This document shows, piece after piece, positions 33,853 through 44,064 of a DNA stretch of 64,000 nucleotides. The translations under genes and the position numbers were made by a program. The stretch's first letter is position 1, and the number at the start of each line of letters is the position of its first letter. This DNA is from Cupriavidus sp. AU9028 (GTDB taxonomy: Bacteria > Pseudomonadota > Gammaproteobacteria > Burkholderiales > Burkholderiaceae), in assembly GCF_019795295.1 (NCBI RefSeq), contig NZ_JAIMCG010000018.1:24481-88480 (forward strand), written 5' to 3'. The notes under the pieces were generated by a model. The model had not been told where the DNA came from and did not search any database. It saw only the letters and a program-made list of their open reading frames with translations.

Positions 33853-33910
33853 CGCGGCTCGAGCAAGGCGCGCCGAAAAGAACAGGTTCGGGAAAGGCAG
33901 GACCACGAAC

Positions 33911-33947
33911 AAAAACGCCGGAGGCATGGCTGCGCTCCGGCGTTCTC
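33911..33947 (-). terminator. Terminator of tRNA-Lys copy 2
   Basis: AACGCCGGAG (33914-33923) pairs with CTCCGGCGTT (33935-33944); on the minus strand it ends in a T-run. It is a near-copy of the structure at 32149. Confidence 0.8.
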
Positions 33948-33967
33948 ATCTGGCTTTGCGAATTCGG

Positions 33968-34043
33968 TGGTGGGGCGTGAGTGACTCGAACACTCGACCT
34001 ACGGATTAAGAGTCCGCTGCTCTACCAACTGAGCTAACGCCCC
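33968..34043 (-). tRNA. tRNA-Lys(CTT), copy 2
   Basis: Identical in all 76 bases to the copy at 32202-32277, with anticodon CTT and encoded CCA. It too is followed by a matching terminator, so a block of about 135 bases is repeated on both sides of the aminohydrolase gene. Confidence 0.97.
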
Positions 34044-34056
34044 AACGAAGAACGAG

Positions 34057-34084
34057 ATTCTAACATGATGCGCGGAAATGTCAA
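34057..34084 (-). promoter_or_regulatory. Promoter of tRNA-Lys copy 2
   Basis: On the minus strand, TTGACA and TAGAAT are 16 bases apart. It resembles the first tRNA-Lys promoter (TTGCAT/TAGAAT) and has a better -35. Confidence 0.8.
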
Positions 34085-34302
34085 CGCATCGAAACGTGCT
34101 GGTCGCAGGCCCGGCGTTTGCTTGCCTGGTGGAGCGGGTACGTGGCGCTGGGTGCGCGAGTGCAGCCGCGTGCCCGGCGGCAGCGGAACTCCGCGCGCGG
34201 ATTGCAGTCTGCGACATGACCGATCACCACGCAGGACTATTGCCGCGACGGCGGCGTAGCCATGTTAGGATGCCCAATCACTTGCAACGGAGGGCTGTAC
34301 CG

Positions 34303-34566
34303 ATGGATATCAAGTTCCAGGAGCAAGATCGTTATGACATCAATAACGAAGGCTTGCTGTTTCATGCCATTGTCGACGGCCAGAAGGTGACGTGCGTGGT
34401 CACGCGCGAGGCGCTGTGGGAAGGCTTCAGTGCCGATCAGGTGCTGTCGCTGGAAGAGGCGTTCCGCGCCGGCCGTGAAACGATCGAGCGCGCGGCTGTC
34501 GTGCTGATCGAGCAGGGTGCGCCCGAGCCCATCGTGGTGAAGCGCGCGCACGTGGCGCCCGTCTGA
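34303..34566 (+). CDS. DUF1488 family protein
   Basis: An 87-residue cytoplasmic protein from ATG 34303 with a GGAGGG site upstream; the longer open frame overlaps the tRNA-Lys region and is not coding. The layout FHAIVDGQKVTCVVTREALWEGFSADQVLSLEEAFRAGRETIERAA is that of DUF1488 proteins, small beta-alpha proteins of unknown function found in many proteobacteria. It is alone, with a terminator 60 bases after the stop. Confidence 0.85.
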   Translation: MDIKFQEQDRYDINNEGLLFHAIVDGQKVTCVVTREALWEGFSADQVLSLEEAFRAGRETIERAAVVLIEQGAPEPIVVKRAHVAPV

Positions 34567-34625
34567 GGACGGATGCCAGCATCCGGACCCCGTGTCCGGC
34601 ATGCACCGCAAGTCGTCAAGCGAGG

Positions 34626-34655
34626 CGCCGGTTCGATACCGGCGTTTCTTTTTGG
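34626..34655 (+). terminator. Intrinsic terminator after the DUF1488 gene
   Basis: CGCCGGT (34626-34632) pairs with ACCGGCG (34638-34644), followed by TTTCTTTTT. Confidence 0.8.
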
Positions 34656-34726
34656 GTCGATGTGGAAATCATCCCTGCGCGACGCCCTTCCCGGATGCAG
34701 CGCCCGGGCGCGCCACCGCCGCGCGA

Positions 34727-36595
34727 TCAGCGGGCGATGGTATCGGCGGAAGCTGGCCCGGCTGACGCTGGCCCGGCTGACGCTGCCTGCGCGGATTGCT
34801 GCGGATCCGCGGCAGCCGGTTCATGCCGGCACTCCTCGAACACCCTGACATTGCAGGAAGCGCAGATGCGCTGATCGAGCCTTGGCACGATGGTCTGCAG
34901 GGCCTGGCGCTTGGTGGGGAAGATATTGCCCTTGCCAAGCTTGTCCAGGAATCCGGTCTGCGCCCAGGTCTGCATCACCTGCGTGCGGGGGCGATGGAAA
35001 TAGAGATCGCCGCCGATGGCGCGCCGCTCGGCCAGCTCGGCTTCCCACATTTCGGCGCCGGCCAGGTCGATGAAATTCATGCTCTTGGTCATCGCCAGCA
35101 GATGCACCTGGGTCGGGTTCTGCGCGCGCGCCTCGTGCAGGCGATCGGTCACGTACTGCACGGCGCCGAAGAAAATCGCGCCTTCCATCCGGATCAGCTT
35201 CAGCTGCGGGCATTCGGGCTGCGGGCGTCGCAGTTCGTCCAGCGGCGTGAAGCGCCGGTCGGGGTCGTCGGCGTCGGGCACCAGGGTGCGCACCGCGGGC
35301 CGCGAGGTGCGGTACAGATAAGCCACCAGCGACAGCATGGTACCGAGCAGCACGGCCATTTCCAGCCGGATCACCAGCGTGGCGACGAAGGTGCTCAGCG
35401 CGATGGCGAACTCGGTGCGCGACAGCCGGGCGATTCGCCGCAGGCGAGCGAAATCGAACAGGCCCCATGCCACCAGCAGCAGCATGGCGGCAATGGCCGC
35501 CAGCGGGATCTGCGCCAGCACCGGCGCACTGACCGCCACCAGCACCACCAGCAGCGTCGCCGAGAACACGGCGGCCAGCGGCGTCTGGGCACCGGCCTCG
35601 AAGTTGGGCATCGAGCGGTTCAGCGAACCGCAGGACAGGTAGGCAGAGAAGAAGCCGCCGGCGATGTTCGACAGGCCCTGGCCGATGAACTCGCGATTGG
35701 CGTCGATATGCTGTCCCGAGCGCAGCGCCACGGCCTTGGCGATCGAGATCGACTGTCCCAGTGCGACGATGGTCAGCGCCGAGGCGATGCCAAGCAGATC
35801 GGGGATGGCGCGCCAGGAGATATCGGGGACGTGGAACGGCGGCAGGGCTGCCGGAATCGGGCCAACCACGTCCACGTAATGGCCGCCGCCCCAGCCGGTG
35901 CGATTCAGCAGCAGGGCGAACAGGAAGCCCGCCAGCAATCCGATCAGCATGAAGGGCAGGCGCCGGGAGGCGCGCCGCACCAGCAGCGTCACCGCCAGCG
36001 TGATGGCGCCGACCGCCGCCGCGCTCCAGTTGATCGTCGAGCTGTTCTCGAAGAGAAAGCGCACCACGCCGAAGGCGGTGGTGCCGGTGGGCACCTGCAG
36101 GCCGAACAGGTCCTTGAGTGCGTACAGCGCGATCAGCGCCGCCGCGCCGCAGGTGAAGCCGAGCAATACCGAGGGCGAGATGAAGTTGGCGAGCGATCCC
36201 AGCCGCAGGGTGCCGACCGCCAGCTGCAGCAGACCCACCAGCACCGTCACCGCGAGTGCCAGGTTGATGTACTCCGGACTGCCGGCGAACGCCACTGGGC
36301 TGAGCATGGCGAACAGCGCCAGCGAATTGGCGTTGGTCGGCCCGGACATCACGTGCCAGCTGGAGCCGAACAGCGCCGCGACAATGCAGGGCACCACCGC
36401 GGCGTAGATGCCATAGGCCGGCGGCAGCCCCGCCAGGGTGGCGAAGGCCACACCCTGGGGCAGCACCAGCACGGCGCCGAGCAGGCCGGCCAGCAGGTCG
36501 GCGCGCAGCGTGATGCGGTTGACCCGGCCAACCCACGCCGGCAGTAGCCGCCGCAGGCGGGCAGGGTTGCCGGCGGAAGGCGCGGTGATCGGCAT
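34727..36595 (-). CDS. SulP-family inorganic anion transporter with STAS domain
   Basis: A 622-residue member of the SulP/SLC26 family. It has about ten to twelve membrane segments after a basic N-terminus (LRADLLAGLLGAVLVLPQGVAFATLAGLPPAYGIYAAVVP is the family signature), followed by a cytoplasmic STAS domain from about residue 440 (LIRMEGAIFFGAVQYV, AMTKSMNFIDLAGAEMWEAEL). Substrates in bacteria include sulfate, bicarbonate and dicarboxylates. The C-terminal tail has two Cys (RICASCNVRVFEECRHE) and an Ala/Pro repeat, AGPASAGPASA. It starts 12 bases after the exonuclease gene and may be co-transcribed with it. Confidence 0.93.
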   Translation of the reverse strand: MPITAPSAGNPARLRRLLPAWVGRVNRITLRADLLAGLLGAVLVLPQGVAFATLAGLPPAYGIYAAVVPCIVAALFGSSWHVMSGPTNANSLALFAMLSPVAFAGSPEYINLALAVTVLVGLLQLAVGTLRLGSLANFISPSVLLGFTCGAAALIALYALKDLFGLQVPTGTTAFGVVRFLFENSSTINWSAAAVGAITLAVTLLVRRASRRLPFMLIGLLAGFLFALLLNRTGWGGGHYVDVVGPIPAALPPFHVPDISWRAIPDLLGIASALTIVALGQSISIAKAVALRSGQHIDANREFIGQGLSNIAGGFFSAYLSCGSLNRSMPNFEAGAQTPLAAVFSATLLVVLVAVSAPVLAQIPLAAIAAMLLLVAWGLFDFARLRRIARLSRTEFAIALSTFVATLVIRLEMAVLLGTMLSLVAYLYRTSRPAVRTLVPDADDPDRRFTPLDELRRPQPECPQLKLIRMEGAIFFGAVQYVTDRLHEARAQNPTQVHLLAMTKSMNFIDLAGAEMWEAELAERRAIGGDLYFHRPRTQVMQTWAQTGFLDKLGKGNIFPTKRQALQTIVPRLDQRICASCNVRVFEECRHEPAAADPQQSAQAASAGPASAGPASADTIAR

Positions 36596-36607
36596 GCGCT
36601 CGCCCCG

Positions 36608-37504
36608 TCAGCCCAGCTGCAGCGTCGCCACGACCGGCGTGTGGTCGGAGGGCTGCTCCCACGCGCGGGGCACGCGATCGATCACGCAGCCGGTGCAGCG
36701 CTCGCGCAGCGCCGGCGACAGCAGGATATGGTCGATGCGCAGTCCCGCATTGCGGCGGAAGGCGAGCATCCGGTAGTCCCACCAGGAGAACGCCTTCTCG
36801 GGCTGCTCGAAGAGGCGGAAAGCGTCGGCCAGCCCCAGTTCCTGCAGCTTGCGGAACGCCTCGCGCTCGGCCGGCGAAACCAGGTTCTGGCCTTCCCACT
36901 TCGCCGGGTCGTGCACATCGCGGTCTTCTGGCGCGATATTGAAGTCGCCCAGCAGCGCGAGCTTCGGATACCGCTGCATTTCGGCGCGCAGCCACTCGTT
37001 CAGCGCGGTCAGCCACTGCATCTTGTAGGCGAATTTCTCGCTGTCGGGCGACTGGCCGTTGGGGAAGTAGGCGCAGACCAGGCGCACATCGCCGTAGGTC
37101 GCCGCCACTACGCGCTGCTGCGCGTCCTCGAAGCCGGGGATATTGCGCACCACGTCGGCCGCCGCTGGCAGTGTGGTGTTCCTGGCCAGGATGGCGACGC
37201 CGTTATAGGTCTTCTGGCCGACGTAGACGCTGCGAAAGCCGGCGCTTTCCAGTTCCGCCAGCGGGTATTTGTCCTCCGGCAGCTTCAGTTCCTGCAGGCA
37301 CAGCGCGTCGATCGGTGTATCGGCCTTTTCCTGCGCGATCAACCAGTCGAGCACCTGCGGCAGGCGGATCTTCAGTGAATTGACGTTCCAGGTGGCGATG
37401 CGCAGCGTCGACGGCAGGGTCACGGGCACCGGTGGCGGCAGTGTGGAGCCGGCGGCCGGAGCCGCCGGGGCCGTGCCATCCCCGGCCATCTGCATGTCGC
37501 TCAT
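36608..37504 (-). CDS. xthA: exodeoxyribonuclease III
   Basis: A 298-residue exonuclease III/AP endonuclease of the EEP family, which nicks abasic sites and degrades duplex ends in base-excision repair. Catalytic residues: Asn40 (RIATWNVNSLKIRL), Glu72 (LQELKL), Asp187 and Asn189 (LLGDFNIAPEDRDVHDP), Asp258 (RIDHILLS), and His288 (SDHTPV). A Pro/Ala-rich N-terminal extension of about 33 residues precedes the core; the family normally starts at about residue 34. Its ATG overlaps the TGA of prlC (ATGA, 37501-37504). Confidence 0.94.
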   Translation of the reverse strand: MSDMQMAGDGTAPAAPAAGSTLPPPVPVTLPSTLRIATWNVNSLKIRLPQVLDWLIAQEKADTPIDALCLQELKLPEDKYPLAELESAGFRSVYVGQKTYNGVAILARNTTLPAAADVVRNIPGFEDAQQRVVAATYGDVRLVCAYFPNGQSPDSEKFAYKMQWLTALNEWLRAEMQRYPKLALLGDFNIAPEDRDVHDPAKWEGQNLVSPAEREAFRKLQELGLADAFRLFEQPEKAFSWWDYRMLAFRRNAGLRIDHILLSPALRERCTGCVIDRVPRAWEQPSDHTPVVATLQLG

Positions 37505-39609
37505 GCCGCCATCCCGCCGTGACGCAGCAGCGCATCGATCTGCGGCGGGCGGCCGCGGAACGCAACGAACGAGTCCATCGCCGGCCGGCTGCCGCCCACC
37601 GACAGGATCTCCCGGTGGTAGCGCGCGCCGGTTTCCGCATCGAGCACGCTGCCGCTGAGCTGGGCCGCTTCCTCGAACGCCGCGTAGACATCGGCGGACA
37701 GCACCTCGGCCCACTTGTAGCTGTAGTAACCGGCCGCATAGCCGCCAGCGAAGATGTGGCTGAAGGTATTGGGCCAGCGCGACAGCGGGTACTGCGGCAC
37801 GACATGGATGCGATCGTTGATCTGGCGCGACAGCTCCAGCACCGAGGTGTCCCCGGCGGGATCGAAGTCCGTATGCAGGTGCATGTCGAACGCCGAGAAG
37901 ACGATCTGGCGCAGCGTCATCATGCCGTTCTGGAAGTTCTTCGCCGCCAGCATCCGCTCGAACAGGGGGCGTGGCAGCGGCTCGCCGGAGTCGATATGCG
38001 CGGTCATGCCGGCCAGCACTTCGTACTCCCAGCAGAAGTTCTCCATGAACTGCGACGGCAGCTCGACGGCATCCCATTCGACGCCGTTGATGCCGGACAC
38101 ACCGAGCTCGCCGACCTGGGTCAGCATATGGTGCAGGCCGTGGCCGAACTCATGGAACAGCGTGATCACTTCGTCGTGCGTGAACAGCGCAGGACGATCG
38201 CCGACCGGTGCCGAGAAGTTGCAGGTCAGGTAGGCGACCGGCGTCTGCACGCGGCCATCGGCATGCAGGCGGCGCCCGCGGGCGTCGTCCATCCAGGCGC
38301 CGCCGCGCTTGCCTTCACGCGCATACAGGTCGATGTAGAACTGCGCCTGCAGTTCACCCTTCAGGTTGGTGACGCGATAGAAGCGCACGTCCGGGTGCCA
38401 GGTCTGCGCCTGGTCGGCCTCGATCCGCACCGAGAACAGCTTCTGCGCGACGTCGAACAGGCCCTGCAGCACCTTGTGTTCCGGGAAGTACTGCTTGACC
38501 TCGTGTTCGGAGAAGGCATAGCGCTGCTGGCGCAGCTTCTCCGATGCGTAGGCGATGTCCCAGGGCGCGAGTTCGGTCAGGCCCAGTTCGCTGGCGGCGA
38601 ACTGGCGCAGTTCCTGCCAGTCCTGCTCGGCATAGGGGCGCGCGCGGGCCGCCAGTTCTTCCAGGAAGCCGACCACTTCCTCCGGCGACTTGGCCATCTT
38701 CGGGACCAGCGACAGTTCGCCGAAATTGCGATAGCCGAGCATGCGCGCTTCCTCGCCGCGCAGCGCGAGTTGCTCGCGCATGTTCTGCGTGTTGTCCCAG
38801 TCGGGCTGGCCGCTGCCGTGCTGCGGGCCGAGCTCCGAGGCACGCGTGACGTTGGCCTCGTACAGGGTCTGGCGCAGCGCGCGATCGTCGGCGTACTGCA
38901 GCACCGGGAAGTAGGAGGGGAAGTGCAGTGTGAACTTCCAGCCGGGTTTGCCGTCCTTCTGCGCCGCCTCGCGCGCGGCTTCGATGGTGTCCGCGGGCAG
39001 GCCGGCCAGGCGTGCCTCGTCCTCGACGATCAGCGCATAGCCGTTGGTGGCGTCCAGCACGTGGTCGGAGAAGGCCTTGCCCAGCTGAGCCTGCTGCTCC
39101 TGGATTTCGGCAAAGCGCGGCTTGCGGTCCTCGGGCAGCTCGGCGCCGCCCAGGCGAAAGCCGCGCAGCTCGTTCTCCAGCAGCTGCTTGCGTGCCGACG
39201 GCAGCCCGTCGAATTCGGGACTGGCGGCCAGCGCCTTGTACTTTTCATAGAGCGCCAGGTTCTGGCCCAGCGACGACCAGAATTCCGTCATGCGCGGCAG
39301 GTTTTCGGCGTGGGCCTGGCGCAGCGCGGGCGTGTCCGCAACCGAGCTGAGGTGGCCGACCACGCCCCAGGCGCGGCCGAGCGGCTCGGTGGCGTTTTCC
39401 AGCGTCTCGACGACGGCTTCCCAGGTCGCTTCCGTCTCGGGCGATGCGACCTGCTCCACGGCCTGCTGGGCAGCGGCGAGCAACTGGTCCAGTGCCGGGC
39501 CGATGTGTTCGGGGCGGATCTCCTCGAAGCGGGGCAGGTCGGTAAAGTCGAGCAGGGGATTGCTGCCGGATTGGGCGTTCTCGGGGAGGGTCTTGGCGGC
39601 TTGATCCAT
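37501..39609 (-). CDS. prlC: oligopeptidase A (M3 metallopeptidase)
   Basis: A 702-residue zinc metallopeptidase of the M3 family, in its normal size range. The active site is HEFGHGLHHML, with the zinc His residues and the catalytic Glu, followed by GINGVEWDAVELPSQFMENF. It cleaves peptides of up to about 20 residues, including signal-peptide remnants, in the cytoplasm. The C-terminal region has SHIFAGGYAAGYYSYKWAEVLSADVYAAFEE. It overlaps the exonuclease gene downstream by four bases. folD lies upstream after 143 bases, so folD-prlC-xthA-sulP may be read as one unit. Confidence 0.96.
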   Translation of the reverse strand: MDQAAKTLPENAQSGSNPLLDFTDLPRFEEIRPEHIGPALDQLLAAAQQAVEQVASPETEATWEAVVETLENATEPLGRAWGVVGHLSSVADTPALRQAHAENLPRMTEFWSSLGQNLALYEKYKALAASPEFDGLPSARKQLLENELRGFRLGGAELPEDRKPRFAEIQEQQAQLGKAFSDHVLDATNGYALIVEDEARLAGLPADTIEAAREAAQKDGKPGWKFTLHFPSYFPVLQYADDRALRQTLYEANVTRASELGPQHGSGQPDWDNTQNMREQLALRGEEARMLGYRNFGELSLVPKMAKSPEEVVGFLEELAARARPYAEQDWQELRQFAASELGLTELAPWDIAYASEKLRQQRYAFSEHEVKQYFPEHKVLQGLFDVAQKLFSVRIEADQAQTWHPDVRFYRVTNLKGELQAQFYIDLYAREGKRGGAWMDDARGRRLHADGRVQTPVAYLTCNFSAPVGDRPALFTHDEVITLFHEFGHGLHHMLTQVGELGVSGINGVEWDAVELPSQFMENFCWEYEVLAGMTAHIDSGEPLPRPLFERMLAAKNFQNGMMTLRQIVFSAFDMHLHTDFDPAGDTSVLELSRQINDRIHVVPQYPLSRWPNTFSHIFAGGYAAGYYSYKWAEVLSADVYAAFEEAAQLSGSVLDAETGARYHREILSVGGSRPAMDSFVAFRGRPPQIDALLRHGGMAA

Positions 39610-39752
39610 GGCGTTATCTCGTTCCTTGCCTCCGTGGCGGAGGCGATGCCTGACAGCTTGGGGCGGGGGTGCGGCTTTTCCAGTCGCTATTTTGCCGCTT
39701 GCACCGCGGACTTGCCCGGCGCGGCAATGGCGCGCCGATCCCCGGCAGTGTG

Positions 39753-40604
39753 TCAGCCTGCGGCCCGTTCGGCCGCTTCCAGCGTGTTGACCAGCAGCAT
39801 GGTAATCGTCATCGGGCCGACGCCGCCCGGCACGGGAGTGATATAGCCGGCCACTTCCCGTACGCCGTTGAAATCCACGTCACCGCACAGCTTGCCGGCA
39901 TCGTCGCGGTTCATGCCGACGTCGATCACCACGGCGCCCGGCTTGACCATGTCGGCGGTGATGATGTTGCGCCGGCCCACCGCGGCCACGATGACGTCGG
40001 CCTCGCGGGTGTGCGCGGCGAGGTCGCGGGTCTTGCTGTTGCAGATGGTGACGGTGGCGCCCGCCTGCAGCAGCAGCATTGCCATTGGCTTGCCCACGAT
40101 ATTCGAGGCACCGACCACCACGGCGCGCGCGCCGCGCAGCTGGTACTCGATGGACTCCAGCATCTTCATGCAGCCGTAGGGCGTGCAGGGGCGGAACAGC
40201 GGCGCGCCGGTCATCAGCGCGCCGGCGTTGGCGACGTGAAAGCCGTCGACGTCCTTCTCGGGGGCGATCGCCTCGAGTACCTTGTGGCTGTCGATGTGCC
40301 TTGGCAGCGGCAGCTGCACCAGGATGCCGTGGATCTTCGGGTCGCGATTGAGGGCGTCGATGCGCGCCAGCAGATCGGCTTCCGACAGGTCGGCGGGGTA
40401 GCGGTCCAGCGAGGAGAAGAAGCCATTGTCCTCGCACGCCTTGACCTTGTTGCGCACATAGACCTGACTGGCCGGGTCCTCGCCCACCAGGACCACGGCG
40501 AGCCCCGGCTGGTGACCGCGCTCGGTCAGGCGGGCGGCGCGCAGGGCGGCTTCGGAACGAATTTGCTTGGCAAGGGCGTTGCCGTCGATCAGTTGGGCGG
40601 GCAT
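39753..40604 (-). CDS. folD: methylenetetrahydrofolate dehydrogenase / methenyl cyclohydrolase
   Basis: A 283-residue FolD, normal length, making 10-formyl-THF from methylene-THF with NADP+. The active-site segment has Tyr49 and Lys53 ([13 protein letters not shown]). The first conserved region [14 protein letters not shown] and the cofactor-binding [15 protein letters not shown] and [15 protein letters not shown] signatures are present. The ATG at 40604 is the family start. Upstream sequence to 40813 is non-coding, and about 200 bases separate it from the next gene. Confidence 0.97.
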   Translation of the reverse strand: MPAQLIDGNALAKQIRSEAALRAARLTERGHQPGLAVVLVGEDPASQVYVRNKVKACEDNGFFSSLDRYPADLSEADLLARIDALNRDPKIHGILVQLPLPRHIDSHKVLEAIAPEKDVDGFHVANAGALMTGAPLFRPCTPYGCMKMLESIEYQLRGARAVVVGASNIVGKPMAMLLLQAGATVTICNSKTRDLAAHTREADVIVAAVGRRNIITADMVKPGAVVIDVGMNRDDAGKLCGDVDFNGVREVAGYITPVPGGVGPMTITMLLVNTLEAAERAAG

Positions 40605-40813
40605 TGGCTTGAGGCGCAGGTGCGGCAGAGGTGAAAACGGGATGCGGCCGGCGTGGTTGCCCCCGCGCAGGGCGGGCGGGCCGGGACGCCGTGCAAAACA
40701 ACGATTATAAGGCTTGACGCGATCATGCCGGCCGGGCTGCGTGCCGCTCGCCCGGTTGCGAGGGACAGGCCGTTGGCGCCCGCGGTCGCCCTGCCGCGCC
40801 TGCGGCCTTCCGC

Positions 40814-43252
40814 TCAATGGCCGAACACTGCGTGAAACCGCGCCTTCGCCTGCTCCCACGCAGCGCGCTCCTCGGCTGCGTCAGGCGGTGTGACGAACCA
40901 TTCGGCCAGGCACGGGGCGGCATACGCCCATTGCGCCGGCGGCAACGACGTCGCCAGGGCCCAGATCGCTTGCCGGGCGCTGTCGAAGCGCCCGTCGAAG
41001 CGCCTCCCGTGCGCACCCGTTTGCAGGCGCTCCCGCTCGCTCTCCTGGACCCAGAGCCTGCCAAGACAATATGCCAGCCATTCACGCCGCTCGGCGGTCG
41101 AGAGCCGGGCGCGCACCAACGGGACCGCGCTGACGACCGCCGACCGCGGCAGCTTGTCGTGCCGGACCCGCGCCGGCCCGTTCCACGCCTCCTGCGGGCG
41201 CAGGGGAAGCAGCTGCGCCAGGCAGGCGCGCAGATCGTCCGCATCGAGGCGCGCGATCATCTCCCAGGCCCGCCGAACCAGGGCGCCGTCCCGATCGGTC
41301 ACCGCATCGAGCTGGTGCGCAAACTGCGCCGCCGCGGCGAGCGCCGCCGGCGTCCGGCACGGTGGCATGCGTTCCAGCAGCCCGATCCAGTCGCCGGCAA
41401 GATGGCGGGCGTGCTCTTCGACATCGGCCCAGCGTCCAGGCCAGGCGCGGGCATCGGTCACGCCGATCCATTCCGCGCACCGGTTGCATATCGCCCCGGC
41501 GAGCTCGGCAAGCTGGATCGGGTGGCCTGCCTGCGCAAGTGGCTCAGCCAGGGCGCTGAAGCAGGCGAGGTCCCCCAATTCGCCCCAGTTGCCTTCCTGC
41601 ACCCAGACTTGTGCGGCCTTGACCTGCTCGGCCGGAGGCAGGTCGAGGATGACCCCGACGACGCGATCCCGTTCGGTCTGCTGGTTGCGCTGTGGCCATT
41701 GGGCCAGTAGTCCATAGTCGCCATGGTCGCGCGCCAGTCGCGCGACAGAGGCGAACGTCGCTTCGGCGAGGCCGGCGTCGTCGATGTGGTTGCGTCTCTG
41801 ATAGAGCACGTCCTTCAGCAGCGCCGATCGGTCCGACGGTGCCAGCGTCGAGACATGGAGGCCGGCAGATGCCACGGCCTGCAGTCGGGTGGTGTCCGGT
41901 GCCTTCATCTGACACAGCGGCAGCAGCGCGCCAAGCAGTGTCAGCGTCTCGCCGTGTTCGCCGCCCATCGCCGCTTGCCACAGGGTGTCCCATGCCGCCT
42001 GATCCGGCAGGTAGCGCAGGAAGGCGGCACGAAGATGCAGCCGCCGTGGCTCCGTCAGGGCGGCGCTCTCCATGCGCTGCGCAATCCCGTCAAGAAGCTG
42101 GAGTTGTTGCTTTGCCCTCGCGGCATACAGGTACAGCCCCGTCGACGCCGGGTGGGCGGCGCCAAGTAGCCAGGCGAGAGCGTGGTACAGCCGCTCTCCC
42201 GGCAGGGAGAAGACCGTGTCCAGCAGCAGGGCCATACACTTCCCAGACGCATCGTCATCGCGCTCGCCGGATGGGTGCGAGCCCGGGACGGGCGGCAGGA
42301 GCCGGGCAAGCAAGGCGATCAGCCCCCCCTGCTGTCCGGCATCGAGTGTCTCCTGCGCGGCGCCCTCAAGCAGGTCCCGCCACACGTCGGCGGCATCCTG
42401 ATCGGCGCCTGTGCGCGCCAGCGCGCCGGCGACAATCGAGTGCGTGTCGACGTGACAGGGAGCGGGATAGGCTCGAACCAGTTCAAGCGCGGCGCGCGCA
42501 TCGGGCAGCAAGTGGGCGGCGATGGTGGCCAGATCGCCTCTTCCCTGCAGCAGCAGGGCCCGGCGCAGCAGGGCCCGCCGCAGCCGCGCGGACTGGGTGA
42601 GCGGTTCGGCGGCGATGCGTTCAGCACACGCCACCTGGGTGTCGCCGCTCATCTTGAGCGCACTGTCGCCGAGGCACTCAGCCAGCGCATCCATCGGCAT
42701 TGCGCGCAGTGGTGGCGGCAGCCGCAGGGCCTGCGCGAGGAGCGCCTGGAAGCAGGTGCCGTGCGAGGACGAAGGCAATCCGCGCAGCCGATGGGCCAAG
42801 GCGACCAGTACCGCAGCACGGGAATGCGGCGCAAGGGTGGCGAAGGAATTCCCGGGGTCGTCGGAGAGCACTGCCTGGAACTCGTCCACCGTCCATACGG
42901 TTGCCGCCTGCCGAAGGGCCACGTCATGGCGTGCCCGGTGCTGGAGCCGGCTCTGCAAGGGCTTCGACACCTGATGCTCGAGGCGCAGCCGGGCCTGCAT
43001 CGGCATCAGGTCGAGGATCGCCTCGTGCACGGCCGTCGGCAGCAGCTCAAAGGAGGACAGGACGACTTGCCGCGCGGCATCCGCCACCCCATCACCAGCT
43101 CTCGGAACGCAGGCACTGGCGGGCGCGCGGGGACCCGGTGCGAGGACCACGGCAGGGCCCTGTGTGCAGGATCGAATCGGGACGGGCGGGGAGGGCGGGG
43201 AGGGGTGCGGGAGAGAAGGGGCGGTGCCCGGGTCGGTAAGGTTGGCTTGCAT
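40814..43252 (-). CDS. Large uncharacterised helical-repeat protein
   Basis: Encodes 812 residues from ATG 43252 (839 if a GTG at 43333 is used). The first 60 residues are Pro/Ser-rich and low complexity. The remainder is almost wholly alpha-helical, with many helices of the type [15 protein letters not shown] and [33 protein letters not shown], and looks like a stack of degenerate helical repeats (HEAT or TPR-like). No catalytic motif or membrane segment is visible and no family is recognised. Such an architecture with a disordered N-terminus is common in type III effectors and scaffold proteins, but there is no secretion gene nearby to support that. No competing gene exists on the other strand. 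Confidence 0.75.
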   Translation of the reverse strand: MQANLTDPGTAPSLPHPSPPSPPVPIRSCTQGPAVVLAPGPRAPASACVPRAGDGVADAARQVVLSSFELLPTAVHEAILDLMPMQARLRLEHQVSKPLQSRLQHRARHDVALRQAATVWTVDEFQAVLSDDPGNSFATLAPHSRAAVLVALAHRLRGLPSSSHGTCFQALLAQALRLPPPLRAMPMDALAECLGDSALKMSGDTQVACAERIAAEPLTQSARLRRALLRRALLLQGRGDLATIAAHLLPDARAALELVRAYPAPCHVDTHSIVAGALARTGADQDAADVWRDLLEGAAQETLDAGQQGGLIALLARLLPPVPGSHPSGERDDDASGKCMALLLDTVFSLPGERLYHALAWLLGAAHPASTGLYLYAARAKQQLQLLDGIAQRMESAALTEPRRLHLRAAFLRYLPDQAAWDTLWQAAMGGEHGETLTLLGALLPLCQMKAPDTTRLQAVASAGLHVSTLAPSDRSALLKDVLYQRRNHIDDAGLAEATFASVARLARDHGDYGLLAQWPQRNQQTERDRVVGVILDLPPAEQVKAAQVWVQEGNWGELGDLACFSALAEPLAQAGHPIQLAELAGAICNRCAEWIGVTDARAWPGRWADVEEHARHLAGDWIGLLERMPPCRTPAALAAAAQFAHQLDAVTDRDGALVRRAWEMIARLDADDLRACLAQLLPLRPQEAWNGPARVRHDKLPRSAVVSAVPLVRARLSTAERREWLAYCLGRLWVQESERERLQTGAHGRRFDGRFDSARQAIWALATSLPPAQWAYAAPCLAEWFVTPPDAAEERAAWEQAKARFHAVFGH

Positions 43253-43416
43253 GACGGCGTTTGCGTCAACCGGCGGTGGGCGGCCGGTATGGCGCCCGGC
43301 GGCCGCGGTTGGCGAGGCCGGCATTCTCGCCACGGGTGGACGAGGAGCGCGATCCGAAATCAGCGGCGGCTGTCGGTTCTGCCTCCCGGTGGGTCGCGAG
43401 GGACGCGCGACCGGCC

Positions 43417-44064
43417 CTACTGCGCTGCTTCGCCGCCCTTGTGCGACAGTGCCAGGCGCAGCAGGTCCGCCACGGTGTTGACGTTCAGCTTTTCCATGAT
43501 GTTGGCGCGGTGCGCCTCCACCGTCTTGATCGAGATGCCCAGGTCGTCGGCGATCTGCTTGTTCAGCCGGCCGGCGACGATGCGCTCGAGCACCTGCTGC
43601 TCGCGCGTGGTCAGCTTGCCCAGCAGGTCCTGGGCAGCGCGCTGTTCACGAGCCGCGGAGTGGTCGGCGCGGGCTTTCTGCAGCATCCGTTCGACCAGCG
43701 AGCGCAGCTCGGACTCATCGAATGGCTTCTCGATGAAGTCGATCGCGCCCTTCTTCATGGTGGACACGGCCATCGGCACGTCGCCGTGGCCCGTGATGAA
43801 GACGATGGGCAAGTGGATGTTCTCGGCGATCATCCGCTCCTGCAGCTCGGGGCCGCTCATGCCGGGCATCCGCACATCGAGGATCAGGCAGGAGACCTGG
43901 CCGGCATCGTAGGCCGCCAGGAACTGCTCCGCGCTGGCGAAGCTGCGCACCTGGTAGCCGTTGCCCTCCAGCAGCCATGTCAGGGAGTCGCGCATGGCCT
44001 CATCGTCGTCGACGATGAAGACAGTTTCGCCACGGGCTTGCGTGAGGTTCTGCGCTGCGGTCAT
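43417..44064 (-). CDS. two-component response regulator, FixJ/NarL type
   Basis: A 215-residue response regulator. The receiver domain (residues 14-125) has acidic residues VDDDE at 18-22, the phosphoacceptor Asp63 in ILDVRMPGMSG, a Thr in FITGHGD and the Lys in FIEKPF. The output domain is a LuxR-type helix-turn-helix (KLTTREQQVLERIVAGRLNKQIADDLGISIKTVEAHRANIMEKL). It lies 100 bases downstream of a multi-PAS histidine kinase on the same strand and should be its partner. Both genes are divergent from the pyruvate dehydrogenase operon, which may be one of their targets. Confidence 0.94.
   Translation of the reverse strand: MTAAQNLTQARGETVFIVDDDEAMRDSLTWLLEGNGYQVRSFASAEQFLAAYDAGQVSCLILDVRMPGMSGPELQERMIAENIHLPIVFITGHGDVPMAVSTMKKGAIDFIEKPFDESELRSLVERMLQKARADHSAAREQRAAQDLLGKLTTREQQVLERIVAGRLNKQIADDLGISIKTVEAHRANIMEKLNVNTVADLLRLALSHKGGEAAQ

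Noticed and set aside
33797-34009. Coding extension through the 15-bp repeats
   Set aside because: Every repeat has an in-frame TGA, and the other frames run into the tRNA-Lys terminator.
42182-43912. A 576-codon plus-strand frame over the helical-repeat gene and response regulator
   Set aside because: It overlaps two minus-strand genes, one of them certain, and has the Arg/Gly-rich composition of a shadow.
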